Positions 46,114 to 64,000 of a DNA stretch of 64,000 bases are shown in pieces. A program made the position numbers and the translations under genes. The stretch spans positions 916,512 to 980,511 of the forward strand of contig KV908340.1 in the NCBI GenBank assembly GCA_002005505.1, read 5' to 3'. Every line of letters begins with the position of its first letter. Within the stretch, counting starts at the first letter, position 1. The DNA comes from Botryococcus braunii. Lineage: Eukaryota > Chlorophyta > Trebouxiophyceae. The notes under the pieces are model-generated. The model worked only from the letters and a program-made list of their open reading frames with translations. It was not told the DNA's origin and ran no database searches.

Positions 46114-47701
46114 TCAAATCTGCAGAGTCTTCAGCCATTCAATGGTTTGATGCATCCAGCACTTGTCTGCAAACTCTCTCCATGAACCGACTTTATCATA
46201 TGGCGGGGACATCTGGAGCAATGTCATCGGATTACGTTCAACAAATTGAAAGCGATTTTCCATCTCCTCGTCTGTTTGGAAATACTGTCGCAGTTGCTTT
46301 TCCAACGCTGTCAGTATGCCCGTACTCCAATCACTTTCAAAAAGCAACACAGATTTTGGAAGATGGGGAAGTGTTGGAGATCGCGAGAACCCCCTGAGAC
46401 TCACTACCTGAGTGATTATTGTACTTAGCACCATAAGAAAGACATGCAGCCGCACAAACTTTGAAACTTCAAACACTTCAGAGGCCTGCAAAACCTTACA
46501 GACCAGTGACTGAGCCTTAAACACAGCAATTAACTGAATGAATGGAGCTTCACACAGAGTATTATAAACTCAATATAGCTAAGCAACAGTTTATATATGT
46601 AAGTCATGCCGTGAGACATACAAGTCTCGCAAATTTACACATGAAACCCCCCACAGCACAATAGCAACTTGATCCCGAAGAAAGGTATCAAGAACTTCAA
46701 AGAATTTGAAACCAAATTATTAAGCAAAAGCATAAGTCCCAGCAACTGCATCCATGACTCTCCCCCCCCCCCCCTTTTCCTCAGAATGTGCCTTCCACTG
46801 AAAGAGCCCGCATTTGTAAAAAGTGAGCCTACTTCTACAGATGAACCAGGAAAGAACTATCCTTAGTTCTTTCGCGAATGAGTTGTTCAACCATCACAAG
46901 GTATTCACAAGCAGTAGACACCTTAATTTTCTTCTTCTACAGAAATCTGTGAATATACTCCCATCACATCTCTTCAGAGACGGCCTGGCAGTCGACAAGG
47001 GACATCTACATGCTGAGCAGGACTTACCCTTGATTGCTAACTCAATGGAATTTTTCGTTGTTGAGGCGGTGTCCACAATTCTGCGGATGTAGTCAATGTT
47101 GCTGCTTATCAGAGGATGTTGCACGAGAGTCTGCAGATCAGCCTGATTGAGAGCCGCAATGTTGATTGTTTCAAATAATTGACACGGCATGGTAGGACAG
47201 ACTACCCCAGCACGTTTAAACCAATCTGCAACCCCAGGCACACGATCACAACGCCAATTGAAAATGCTCATGGAATATTCTCTCGAGGAGCTCCAAGCTG
47301 TGATAACCTGCATCTGCCACAGAATCTCAAACAGGATAGAAGGCATCACATAGACTTATGCCTCCCATTACCCCAAACCCATATCCCGTGTGCACATGTT
47401 CGAGTGCCTCTCTGTAGGAGCTGAAACACCGCATCGTGCCACGTCCAGTAAAATCAATGGCATGAAGTTCTAAATCATGATCAGCAAAATTATATGATAT
47501 ACATATAATTTCAACGAAAAAAAGTTCAACAGTAGCTGGCTTGCATTCAATTGATGCTGACCTGAGGAAGAGTTCCACTTGCCACCAGCAAATTGCACAA
47601 ACAAAACACATGCTACTACATTCAGTAAAAGATACCAACAGTATTGTAACTTCCTATCCTGACACCATGGAACCAACCATAATCGGAAATGTCTCAAAAG
47701 G

Positions 47702-47793
<92 letters not shown>

Positions 47794-47840
47794 ACACACA
47801 CACACACACACACGCACGCACGCACGCACAAGCAAGCAAG

Positions 47841-47925
<85 letters not shown>

Positions 47926-49824
47926 CACAACTTCGAATCTGTATTCTGAAAGGGGAAAGCACAAGACCAAGCTTGAGCTCCAACCAACAAAATGCAGCCA
48001 AGTTGGATCAGGAGCTCAAAAACACTAGCATGACTCACCTTGACAATCAAGCCAGGTTGAGATCAAGAGAAGCTTGACTATCTCTGGAATTCGAAGGTTG
48101 TTTGAGGCAAGAATTTCTGTCAATGATGCAAGAGACAGCTTGGAGACAGTCGCCGGACATGGAACGGTGGCTGAATCAGCAAAGCCAACCGTAGGAATGA
48201 AAAGGCACGCCTCCAAGTTTCCAGCAATAAAATCTATGATATCTTGGCGGAGTGCAAGAGACGGCACTTTCTCAGACCTGCAATTTGCCACCAGTCATAC
48301 CAGCCGGGATTCTCAGTTCAAATTTCTCTCTAAACATAAACGCCGTGTAATGGAATAGATAATAAGCAACGCAAAGTTGCAATGTATGCAAAAATGACAT
48401 GTTGTAGTGTGCACTACATATGGCAAGCTGCAGTGTTGTTGTTCATGGCTGCCTGTCGCATGTTGGCCTTATGCATTATACCACTCTACTGGGCCCTGTA
48501 AGGTTTGCTGGAACAGCCCTGCCCCAACTACACCTGCGAGCAATGGCAAACTAGTATGCGTATCCATGTGAAACAAACTCCCCCTTTTCATAAAACTAGT
48601 TTTTGGCAGACACATTATCTGGTCCTACCCCTCATCAAACCCAACACCCCTACAGGACGAGAGGCTTGCTAACACAATCACAGAATCCAAGGGCCTGGAT
48701 CTGGGTCTGTTACTCTACAAGTGTTCAATTGGAAGTGAAATGCAAGTGAGCTCCATCAGCAACTAATGTCTGCAGATCCGACTCGACCCAGCATTTGAAT
48801 TAAATGTTGCATAATATCAAGGAATCTCTAGAGAAAACAGGAATTAACATGTGCTGACAAAGCCTAATCCCAGACTTTCTTGCAGAAAGCGTTGTGACCC
48901 ACAATGACAGATACTTGGCGGCATTGGGAGGGCTGCACGATCTCAACATGTAGCTACGGCAAGCTGCGGTAATGTGCGGAAAAGAAAAGCGAGCTGCTGC
49001 CTCAGCATATAAATTCACATTATCATCTGTTACCTCCAGCTGCGCAAAACTGACCCACTCAGAGACCTACCGGGAGCCCGGGGGGGGGGGGGAGGGGCGA
49101 TTTTTTATTTTTTTTATTTTTTTTTATTTTTTTTTGGTTGTTGTTTGGTTGGGGGACATGAATCACAACTTAACTTTTGATGAAGTTTAGTGGTGTAATC
49201 ACAAACACTCACCAAGAGCATAGGTTGAATGATTTTTTGCAGCAGATCATATTTGGACTTGTCAACAAAGTCAGTCTCAAAAACTGTTCGGTCCAGGTAC
49301 AGTTGTTGTATTTATTTCATAAGCTTCACTGATTGCATTGCCAGCAATTATTTCATGTATTCCTCAAAATCAAGGAAAATGTAAGGACACTGGGATGCCC
49401 TGACTGACTTTCCCCCATTTCCTTAGAGGAGGTTTTGTACGTAGAATGGACGTTCTAACAGAAATGAAGCTGTGTTGAAATGTACAGACAAGGTGTTCGG
49501 TTCGAAAAATTGGTTGATGAAATAAATTAAACAAGGTACAGCTTCCCGTGTGCAGCTCACCTCCTCCAGGTAGTAGGACGCAACCATGCCCTCCATTATG
49601 TAGCTCTCCACACCGCCAACTTTCAAATCGGTTTGTCTGGCTTCCGGTGGACTGCTTTTCAGCTTTGTTCTAAAGTACGGCGACATAAAAGACAGATGGG
49701 GCCGACAGCACAACAGCTTATAACCATCGTCAAACGACAGTGTAATATCCCAAATTCCATTCCATCCTTTTCGACTAAGCCACAAATTCTTCTTTGATTC
49801 TTTATAAAATTTGTCAGATTCCAT
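46114..49824 (-). CDS. BTB-BACK protein gene C, copy B, 375 aa
   Basis: Exons on the minus strand: 49824-49561, 49039-48903, 48277-48039, 47225-47028 and 46403-46114, lengths 264, 137, 239, 198 and 290 bp, the same as in copy A, giving an uninterrupted 375-residue frame. The CGA codon that is TGA in copy A is intact here. The BTB exon differs from copy A at 25 of 88 residues (for example GIWDITLSF versus GLWDVSLSF), while the BACK exon is identical in protein. Exon 5 carries the tail (DWSTGILTALEKQLRQYF, IEWLKTLQI). Predicted CUL3 adaptor, probably the functional copy. Confidence 0.78.
47703..47925. repeat. (CA)n microsatellite in intron 3 of gene C, copy B
   Basis: Same position as in copy A, with differing interruptions. 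Confidence 0.92.
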
Positions 49825-50388
49825 GCCTTACACCAACAGCGCAAAGCAAACAGGTCAAAGCTTTGCAAAGCAATTCGTTAAAAAATTCCCTTTGCAAATT
49901 TTGTAGTACGGGGCAAAAATGCGTGTATGTAGAGTTCCACGTTGGATGCCGATAGTTGCCGTGACGAAGACTTTTGTGTGCCAAGAACGGTCCCTGACGC
50001 ACCGAGTCGGACTCACTGAGTACGACTCAGGCCCTGTGCGCGTGGGAACAGTCCTGTAATATTTCCTTCCTTCCTATAGCTCCTTCTATAGCCTATAGGC
50101 CCGTCGGGTCTGTCAGGCCCTGGCCCGACTCAGAGCCGCTTAGTCAGAGGCTGATCAAGGGTCGGGCGGCAATGCCGCCGCGGCATGTTATCCATCCGGG
50201 GCTCTGGATTATCCGCCTCCCTGTCTTCCAAAGGGTATTTCAATTTCCCTTGAAAGAGTAATGCAGTCACCGGGACACCGCAGTGTATGGACGTGGAAGA
50301 AGGCCACTGCACTGCGGATTGATAGCAGAGAATCTGAAAGGAATTTTGCGAAACAAATTAAGACACTGGTACAGGTGTTCCGAACGCC
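49825..50388. promoter_or_regulatory. Bidirectional promoter region between genes C and D, copy B
   Basis: 564 bp between divergent starts, about 100 bp longer than in copy A. It lacks the 29-nt TGACTCA hairpin but keeps a GACTCACTGAGTACGACTC-like remnant (about 50010-50029), and has extra sequence with TATAGCCTATAG and GGCAATGCCGCCGCGGCATG-type inverted repeats. Confidence 0.5.
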
Positions 50389-56065
<5,677 letters not shown>

Positions 56066-57948
56066 CCCGTGCAGGGAGTGCGATCAAGGCTGGGTCTGTA
56101 CTGCGATTTGAAGCCGAGGCTGGACCGGTCATATTGGCATTAGATGCATGGAGTGAACAGAGTATTTCTGGCTCATTCAGGGATTCGCCACTTTATTGTA
56201 GGAATCGCCGTCATTTCTGGTTTAGTAATTAAGTTGAAGAAGTACCGACTCTTTTGAAGGCATGGAATTGAATGACAGATGTTTGTGCAGTTATTTGAAA
56301 ATTCTATGAGGCTGCATATGGAACGATGCTAAAGATTTGCCCTTCCATAGGGGCTCGTTTGCATGCGGAGACTTTCCTGGACTTTGGGCAATGGGAGCGA
56401 GGGTCTCAGATGTATTGATGTACCAGCGATCTCTAAAGTTTGTCATGGCAACGCAAGCCGTGGACCAAAGAGGACAATACAGTAAGGACATGTCGATCGG
56501 ATTGTTCTAGGTCAGATAAATCCTGGGGGGGGGGGAGGGGGGGTGGTTGAAGAACAAGTACCGGTATGTGTCTTTCTTTCCAATGGTCGAAGGTTTGTCG
56601 CAAGGAGTTTGGGTGATGGGACGGCCATATAACACATGCGCAAATGCAGTCCGAGCTCTATCGCTGCTGTTTCGTTTCTCTTCGACAAAATCTGATGATT
56701 TACTGTATTTTAAACTGTCAGGTAGGTTAGGATTTGCAGTGCCCTTCATTTCTTGACGTCCCATTATGATGTATCAACCACAGAACCCTGGTATCCTCGA
56801 CACGCTGTGAGACCTTGTGGTTGTGGGGCTTACCGTTGGAGGCGTTAACCAGGGTCCCGTTCGAATGTGTTATAAGTATATAGTGATATATCCATTGTTA
56901 TTGATTTGGGGGCCAATACCTTCCCCAGCATGATGCTCTAGGGGCGCAGCCCCACTTTTAGTCTGCAGATTAGTGGTGTTGCCATTTGAAATTTCCAAAG
57001 CTAATGTTCCTATCATACGGCGGTTGTTTTTGACACGTAGACTTCTGTGTTTTGACAGAAGTATTTTGTGGGACCCGTTCCAATCTTTGGAAGTCCCCTG
57101 GATCTTCTTGGGGATGTTTCATTGCGGTCCACGCAGATCACGCAGGCTCAATGGCCCCGTGAACTGCTAGGAAGGTCGCCAGTAGGCTGAAACTTTCTAG
57201 AAGTGGCGGCACCGGCCGGAATCAGTCCTTCGATTCTTAAGAAAGTTTTCCCCATATAAGGGGTGCCAAATTAGTGGCTGGAGTGGAGAGTGGTTCAGGC
57301 ATTAATGCATTGGGAGACAACATGATGGGCTGTTGGCGAGGCTCTTTACATAGCCTTGTACGAGATTTGCATTAGACGGTCAGTCACTGAGGTTCAGGTG
57401 CTCCTCTCGTTGTTTTGGATAGCATTGCATCAATTGAACCCTTCGAGAAACATTTCTTTTTCTGATGGGAACTCTTTTAATTCTTAAAATAAGAAAACAG
57501 GCATTTCTTGGCCAAACCCGGTGGTTGGACGAGCCAGTGTATGGTCTGGTAGAGGGTCTGGTAATCATTGCCCCCCCCCCCGGGGGGGGGGGGAGGGGGT
57601 ATAGCCAAGGCCCTCCCACCTCTCCCACTCTTCTTTGCACAGGCGCGGGACTTCCTCACGTACTGCCGGATGTTGGTATTGCATTTACAGCCGCAGAGTT
57701 ACTGGACTCGTATGTTGCCGTTTAACTGACTGGACGGTGCTGATGTATTCACACCCAACCACCTTGGCAGCGTCCGCAATGACTGCCAAAGTCCAGCGCA
57801 ACGCCACGCCCACCGTTTGGGCGGGAAGGGTGGGGTCCTTAAGGGGCCTTTTGGTGTAAAAGTGGGGTATAAACCCACAGGGCCCACTGTTACTAGGTGT
57901 AATTACTTTTACAATGACTTACAAGGGTTTTCACTTGGACCTTAAGGG

Positions 57949-58070
57949 TCTCTCACTCAACCAGTACTGGAGTAATTACACTAGGAGGACCCACACTGAT
58001 AGTGTAATATATTACACTATCAGTATGGGTCCTCCTAGTGTAATTACTCCAGTACTGGTTGAGTGAGAGA
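57949..58070. repeat. Foldback inverted repeat, copy B
   Basis: Same foldback as at 28653-28770, with arms two bases longer because copy B has GAGAGATATATATA instead of the long (TA)n tract. Confidence 0.88.
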
Positions 58071-59317
58071 TATATATATAGCTGAAATCTTACGTGTGTA
58101 TTACTGCATGGGCTCCCAGTCAGACTCAGGCTGTCGATTTAGGAATCGGCATCACCGCATGACAGACGTATAAGACAGTCATTGTTTTTCATATAACGGA
58201 GGGCGGGGGAAGGTGGACCTCCTGATGCACCCCTTAGTGGTGAATGGGATCCATACGATATAATAGAGCTGATAAGTCAGTGGTAATCAGTAGGGACAGT
58301 TCCAGGGATTTCATGATGCGAGTCCCCATGGGCGCCAAGCGCGGCTCTACTTTTGAGTCTGCGCGCGACAGCTCCGACATGCTTATGGTTGACCGAATTG
58401 AGCCACGGGTGTCTGAGCGTCCTGCTTGCCTGTGCAAATCACTGGGCATCATTGCTTTGCCTTCGTGTATTTGCATTGTTGTGGCACCGCCCCTGCTGTG
58501 TTGGAGTGGATGGCACACTCTCTGAAGTCTGTGACGCCGCTCATCAGTTTGTTACAGGTATGCTAGTTAGGATAGGAGGGAATAATACAGCATGTGTATG
58601 CAAGTGATAACCTTGCATTGACGATTCAATTGGACTACTGATGATAGCCGTTTAAACGTTTAAAAATTTGTGTGAATGAGGTTTCGAGTGTGGCCCTACG
58701 ACACTCGCGACTCCTTGTTTACTGCCTTTGTGTGTCATCACAGGCAGTTGTTCTCTTTGATACATGTCATAGATAGGATTGCTCTCGACTTTCAGCTGGG
58801 AAATAAGGAACTCTGGTGGTTTGATTCAATTTGTACATATACGTGCGGTGCGCGCGCACAGCACAGTAAGGTTACATGTGGATTCTGATTGCTTGTATAT
58901 GCTAATGAGGCACTCTTTAGTTAGGAGGACAGAGCTGTGGCAACCCTGTGTAATTCTTTTGGTTGGCCGGTCTGAGCCACGAGTGTCTGAGCGTTCTGCT
59001 TGTCTGTGCAAACCGATTGGCATCATTGCTTGCCTTCGTGTATTTGCATTGTTATCGCACCGGATCTGCTGTGTTGAATTCAACACGGTTCGAACCGGAC
59101 CGCGCACTCTCTGAAGTTTGTGACCCCGCTCATGAGTTTGTTACTGTTTGTACTGAGTGTGGCCCTACGACATTCGCGGATCCTTATTTGCTGCAATTGT
59201 GTGGCGTCACAGGCTCCTACTGCCCAGAACCTGTTAAGATTACTAAACGCTACCCCATTGGTCAACGTACAGGGTATGGTCAGTAACTGTCGCTGCCACG
59301 CTAAGGTGCGTGTTGTG

Positions 59318-59530
<213 letters not shown>

Positions 59531-59978
59531 CCAGGGACTGAACCGGATCCAGTGAACTGTGAATGTGCCCATACTGTGCACCTACAATATCAGGTTGCGC
59601 AATATCTTACTATATAATGAAAATGACTGGTCTTATATGCTCACGTTCAACTGGGCCGATTATGCTGACAACGATTTTTGCAAAGGTCAGCCTGATGTGT
59701 TGTCCACAGATCTTGACTTGCATTTTGCCTTGCCGATTGTGCTTGGCTGACCTTTTGAGCTGGCTTCGAAGGCCTTCCAGAACGTTGTGGAATTACCGCA
59801 GGCCAACATGAGGATCCTGGGCCCTTCTGAGCGAGTTTGTGCGGGTTTCGGCAGACCACCATGAGGACCCAGAGCCCTTCTCAGTTGGTTTGCGGGGGTT
59901 TGTGGGGGTTTCGGCAGACCATTGAGGAACCTGCAGGGCCCAGCCGGGCCCTTCTCGGTGGCTTTGTGGGGATCACCA

Positions 59979-60009
59979 CACGCACGCACGCACGCACGCA
60001 CGCACGCAC

Positions 60010-60087
<78 letters not shown>
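59979..60087. repeat. (ACGC)n-(CA)n microsatellite
   Basis: ACGC units to about 60010, then pure (CA)n. It is the reverse-complement type of the tract about 500 bp upstream, so the two could pair. Confidence 0.93.
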
Positions 60088-60089
<2 letters not shown>

Positions 60090-61312
60090 CAGCGAGTGTG
60101 ACTTTGCAATCAGGGAAATCCCGGTATGCCTCCAAGGGGTGGCAGCCCAATCTGGTCGCGATATCTCTATTCAAAGCCGGTGTTAAGTACAATTTCATGA
60201 TCATGTCCCCTAAGGCATAAAAGCTGGATTGCATGGTTCATGGCACCGAGCGCGTTAGTCTATATATGATGTAACAATGTTTGATGACACGTTCAAATGT
60301 TGACTTCCGGAACAAAGAAGCGAAATACATATACAGGTGGCCACTTGTACAAAGGTTCAGACTCCAGAGTATATATATGGGGAAATCAAGGCTTTGACTC
60401 CTTTGAAGGATTGGCTCCCATATCTGTTCCAAGCAGCTTTCGACATGTGCTAAATATTGCAGCACAATCTTCCAATCAATCAAGAAGCCTTCCTTCTGTG
60501 GGAAACCTCGATTTTGTGGGAATGAACCAAGGATGGTTAGCTAACCATCCTTGGGAGCCGTTTGGGAACCCTTTTGGGAGCCCCTCCTTGCCCCAGGTGA
60601 TGGGGCCAAGCCCTGAGCTACATACTCTAGTAACACCACGTGGGGACACTAAAACATGGTCTAAGGCCCACCACTGAAAAGCATCTTCTGAGCAAAGAAG
60701 ACGCATTCATCTCTAGGCAAACCTGCTTTTCTCAAAATTCACACATATGTCGCTCACGTGACTCCCTCAAACGTCCCCTCACGGGGCATCGTTTTTGACT
60801 TCCACCTGAACACTGCAGTCACCTCACGTGACCCCATCGGTGGTCGCCAGAGACCTCACGTGACCTCATCAGTGACCATGCAAGTACTCAGTACACTAGT
60901 GCGAGACGGGAGTCGATCGTGAAGGCTACGCAGAGCCTCAATGCCTTAGCGTTTGCAATCGACCTTTGTCCTGTAAGTCGGGTTTCACAAACCACTGCAC
61001 ACAATGCATCTTCTGCAGCTCAGAGGAAGTTATGTGTCAAAATCTCGGAGTTGAAAACTGTTGTCGCAAGAAACCTGCCATAATACCGGTTACCATTCCG
61101 TTGTGGATGGGCATTCACATTGTTGACTATCAGCTTTTCAGTGCTGCAGACATGAACTAGTACTGCTAGTACTAGCAATACTGGTGTAACATATGGCTTT
61201 CAGCAAGGAAACTGTAGTAAGGCGTCATATCTCATGCAGAAGGAGATTGATCAGAATGCATAATAGGAGGATCTTAATGTCATCCTTCTGTATTTACCTG
61301 CAGCTTGCCAAA

Positions 61313-63626
61313 CTACATGCCAAACAAGGCCTTCAGCTCGTTTAGTTTCTGCTGCAGGACAACTTCCTTTTGGCATAGCTGCACTTGCTTGAAGAAAGTA
61401 TTATTATTAAGTAGTATATCAAAAATGCCTAAAGTACAGTCATACAGTGTCGCTGGGGATGATGTCACTCCCACCTCATCGTCTGTTCTTTCCGATTCTT
61501 CCCTGAGATCGTCAATCTCCCTCTCCAGCTCTGGAGTCCAAGCAACCACAAATAAGTCAATATCACAACACGGTGCAACAACTGACAGGTATCTTAAGTT
61601 ACTCTCAATATCAATATATATTTTCAATATTGCATGCGGGTGATCTTGAGGAAAAAATGGCGCGTAGAGCTTCCGAAAGATGTTTAAAAAAATAGGTTTG
61701 AGAATCACTCGGCCGCCCAACCAGAAGATTGTTGTAGAATATATATTTGGGTTGAGAATCACTCGAACACACGCCCCACCTGTGCTCATGCCGAGGGGTA
61801 AGGGAGGGAGTACACCACCCTCCCATGCAATATATTGGCATTGAAGTGATACATACTTGACATGTACAATACTCTAAAGATAGTATTGCAGGGAACCCCG
61901 CATGGCTTGGCATCGTCCTTTTCTTTAGACATCCAAGCGAATAAGATGCCAACGCTTCTTGCACCTTAGCCTAGATCTAGCCTGAAGGAAAAGAAGTTTG
62001 GCATCTCATTCACTTGGATGTCTAAAGAAAAGGACGATGAGAACCCAGAGGGGGTTCCCTGCAATACTAGTGCATGGACCACACCCTACAATAGCATGCC
62101 GTGGCCACACTGAAGCTTGCGTCGATAATTTTATGTACCATATATCCACGAAAGGCATAAACCGTCTTATGCAGATTCGCACATGCAGAAGGGAACGCAC
62201 CATTGACTTTCACTTCATGGGGCCACGGATTGGATACCACAAAGTCCAAGATCCTTCGAATATAATCTGCATTACTGCGTATTAAAGGATGCATGGCCAG
62301 ACGCTGAAAGTCAAGCCTGCTGAGAGCACCAAGTTCTATTGTGTCGAATAAGCACTCTGGCATGCATTTCTGATCGGTATCTGTTTCTTCGTCCGTATCA
62401 CCTGCAACCAAAATATGCAAGCAAACCTTTACACTGCATAGCGGAAGTCTTTTGACCATGAACAAAGTTAGCGCTGCTGAACATGACCTGTGTCACGCCT
62501 GAATCAGGATCGTGTGCGCGCAGCGTGCAGGCCCTAGGCTTGCCAGTAATTCTGCACGACATGAACATCGCGCAACATCGTCTCGTAATATAAAGTGACT
62601 CCAATGATAACATGACTGTCCATTAACGTTTATGGCGTGGACAGCCAATCTAAGGTGATTCCATTTGTTAACCCTCATCCACGGCAACTATCTTTCGCCT
62701 GTATTAGCGGTGCGTTAGGATCCTGATGCACGCTGGTGATATCATGTGCTGCCATAGCACGTCCAGCTGCAAGCATGCACCCAGCTGCACCCTGAAACAA
62801 GTCCATACCAGATCCGCCTGTACCAATATTACACAGATGCACACTCCACAGAAATCATGGATCATGCCCCTCCACTGCACCGCCATTGGCAAGCCATATG
62901 ACAACAGCAGCGGTTTACAATGCTCAAAATATGTGTGTGAAAATGAAAATCCTCGAACCCCAGAGTTTCCCCTTTCTACAAAGCCATGAGTGCTGCAGGA
63001 GCTTATATCTGCCTTCCCCCTATACTCTCCCAGGTGTGGGTCCAATATCCCATTCAACGAACAAGAGAGATTGATTTGGGGGATGGGTAAATGGATGCCT
63101 GGACGATTGAACAAACGAATGCAAGCAGCACATGTGAACAAGACGAGTAAGCATCCTCATCAGTCATCTTGCTAAAATATATCACCCCTTGGGGCCAGGG
63201 CCCTACCCAATGCAGCCCTTAACATTAAAAACAAACATACAATATTGTGTATGCCATGACTTCTTAGCCAGCTGGGTCTTTAAACCAGGACCCTGGGATA
63301 CATCAAAAAGGGAAAACAAACTGCAACAGGCAAAAAACATTCACAAGAATCAGCCATGCCTTATTTTTATGTAACACAATTCAATGCGTTTAAAAGCCTC
63401 ACCATTGGATTGACACCAGGCTGCAATCGCTTCAAGCTTGTCAAGCTCTCCAATGCAAAGACCCTTTGTTGCAAGGATATCCCTCAAAGAATCTATTGTG
63501 AGTGCGTTAGAATTCGAATGATAGGGGCCCTCTGCGTTGTGCTTGCCTAGCCATGCCCTCACGCCGGTTGTGATAACAGAAATACACTTCGGCCGGAGAT
63601 ATGCAAAAGTGGGGACTCTGTCTGAC
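61313..63626 (-). CDS. BTB-BACK protein gene E, copy B (3' three exons in window)
   Basis: Exon 3: 63626-63403 (SDRVPTFAYLRPKCISVI to LDKLEAIAAWCQSNG); exon 4: about 62401-62201 (CMPECLFDTIELGALSRL, HPLIRSNADYIRRIL); exon 5: 61581-61313 (VVAWTPELEREIDDLREESE, ending ELKALFGM). Phases 2, 1 and 1 match the paralogs and the frame is open. Exon 5 is a charged, probably coiled-coil tail aligning with those of C and D. BTB exons 1 and 2 lie beyond the right end of the window. Exon 3 contains the empty site of the copia insertion (63476-63480) and the duplication end point (63611). Confidence 0.72.
61881..62069. mobile_element. MITE-like element, 189 bp, TA-flanked
   Basis: Outer arms TAGTATTGCAGGGAACCCC and its complement (ending CCCTGCAATACTA at 62069), then inner arms of 41 bp with two mismatches. 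It begins with TA and ends with TA, which fits a TA target as used by Tc1/mariner-type elements. Sits in intron 4 of gene E. Confidence 0.6.
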
Positions 63627-64000
63627 CTGCGAGTCAACCACAGTTTGGCACTTTCAGGATTCCATTGTTTCCCACCCAAAGCCCTGTATGCAAGAATCTC
63701 ATATTGGCAGGGACGGCCAGGGTAGGAAGGACCACAAACTGCGGTCAACTTTCTTGTAGCAATCCATGTGGGTGGACTATGTTATCCTTGAGATGAGATC
63801 CACAGTGCTATTACCATAGTTTGTATAGACGTCCATGCCTATCTCCCATATTGACCTTCAACAATGTGTCCGGAATGGCAAAGCAAGCAGAATTCACACG
63901 TGTTCTGCCCTACCAGACCATTTGTTGCCTTGCCCAATATCATGCGTTGGCCATACTCAAAATCGCAGGACCCTTGGGAAACAAAGCTATCTTAAAACAC
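63627..64000. other. Intron 2 of gene E, copy B, to window end
   Basis: Sequence upstream of exon 3 of gene E on the minus strand. I see no 137-bp exon 2 pattern here, so it must lie outside. Confidence 0.4.

Overview
The window is eukaryotic nuclear DNA. Genes are split by GT-AG introns, intergenic DNA is rich in dinucleotide microsatellites, (CT)n, (GT)n/(CA)n and (TA)n, and a Ty1/copia LTR retrotransposon is present. I saw no prokaryotic operons and no rRNA or tRNA genes. Codon use, intron style and the polytopic membrane protein fit a green alga or another protist. That is inference, and I cannot name the species.

Layout. Positions 1-9632 are single copy: a 19-bp minisatellite, a BTB-BACK gene (2336-5576) and a gene-poor, palindrome-rich stretch. 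From 9633 to 63611 the window is one large direct tandem duplication. Copy A is 9633-38831, or about 22.8 kb once the retrotransposon is removed. Copy B is 38832-63611, about 24.8 kb. Each copy carries, in order, a polytopic membrane-protein gene (+), about 5.5 kb without recognisable genes, a BTB-BACK gene C (-), a head-to-head BTB-BACK gene D (+), about 3.7-5.2 kb with foldbacks and a Cys-rich reading frame, and a third BTB-BACK gene E (-). A copia element with 370-bp LTRs and a 5-bp target duplication sits in gene E exon 3 of copy A. Copy B preserves the empty site.

The BTB-BACK paralogs share one exon plan: exon 1 BTB; exon 2 of exactly 137 bp; exon 3 BACK; exon 4 the end of BACK; exon 5 a C-terminal domain of about 90 residues. 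Intron phases are 0, 2, 1 and 1. BTB-BACK proteins are known as substrate adaptors of CUL3 ubiquitin ligases. These have no Kelch propeller and instead a short, charged helical tail.

The duplicates are decaying in different ways. The membrane-protein gene has lost its start codon in A and has a 20-bp frameshifting deletion in B. Gene C has a premature stop in A and is intact in B. Gene E is truncated, transposon-interrupted and frameshifted in A, and looks intact as far as visible in B. Gene D is intact in both. The most interesting signal is that the BTB exons of C and D differ at about 20-28% of residues between the copies, mostly by replacement changes, while their BACK exons and flanks are nearly identical. 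This suggests diversifying selection or conversion focused on one domain and on the shared promoter between the two genes.
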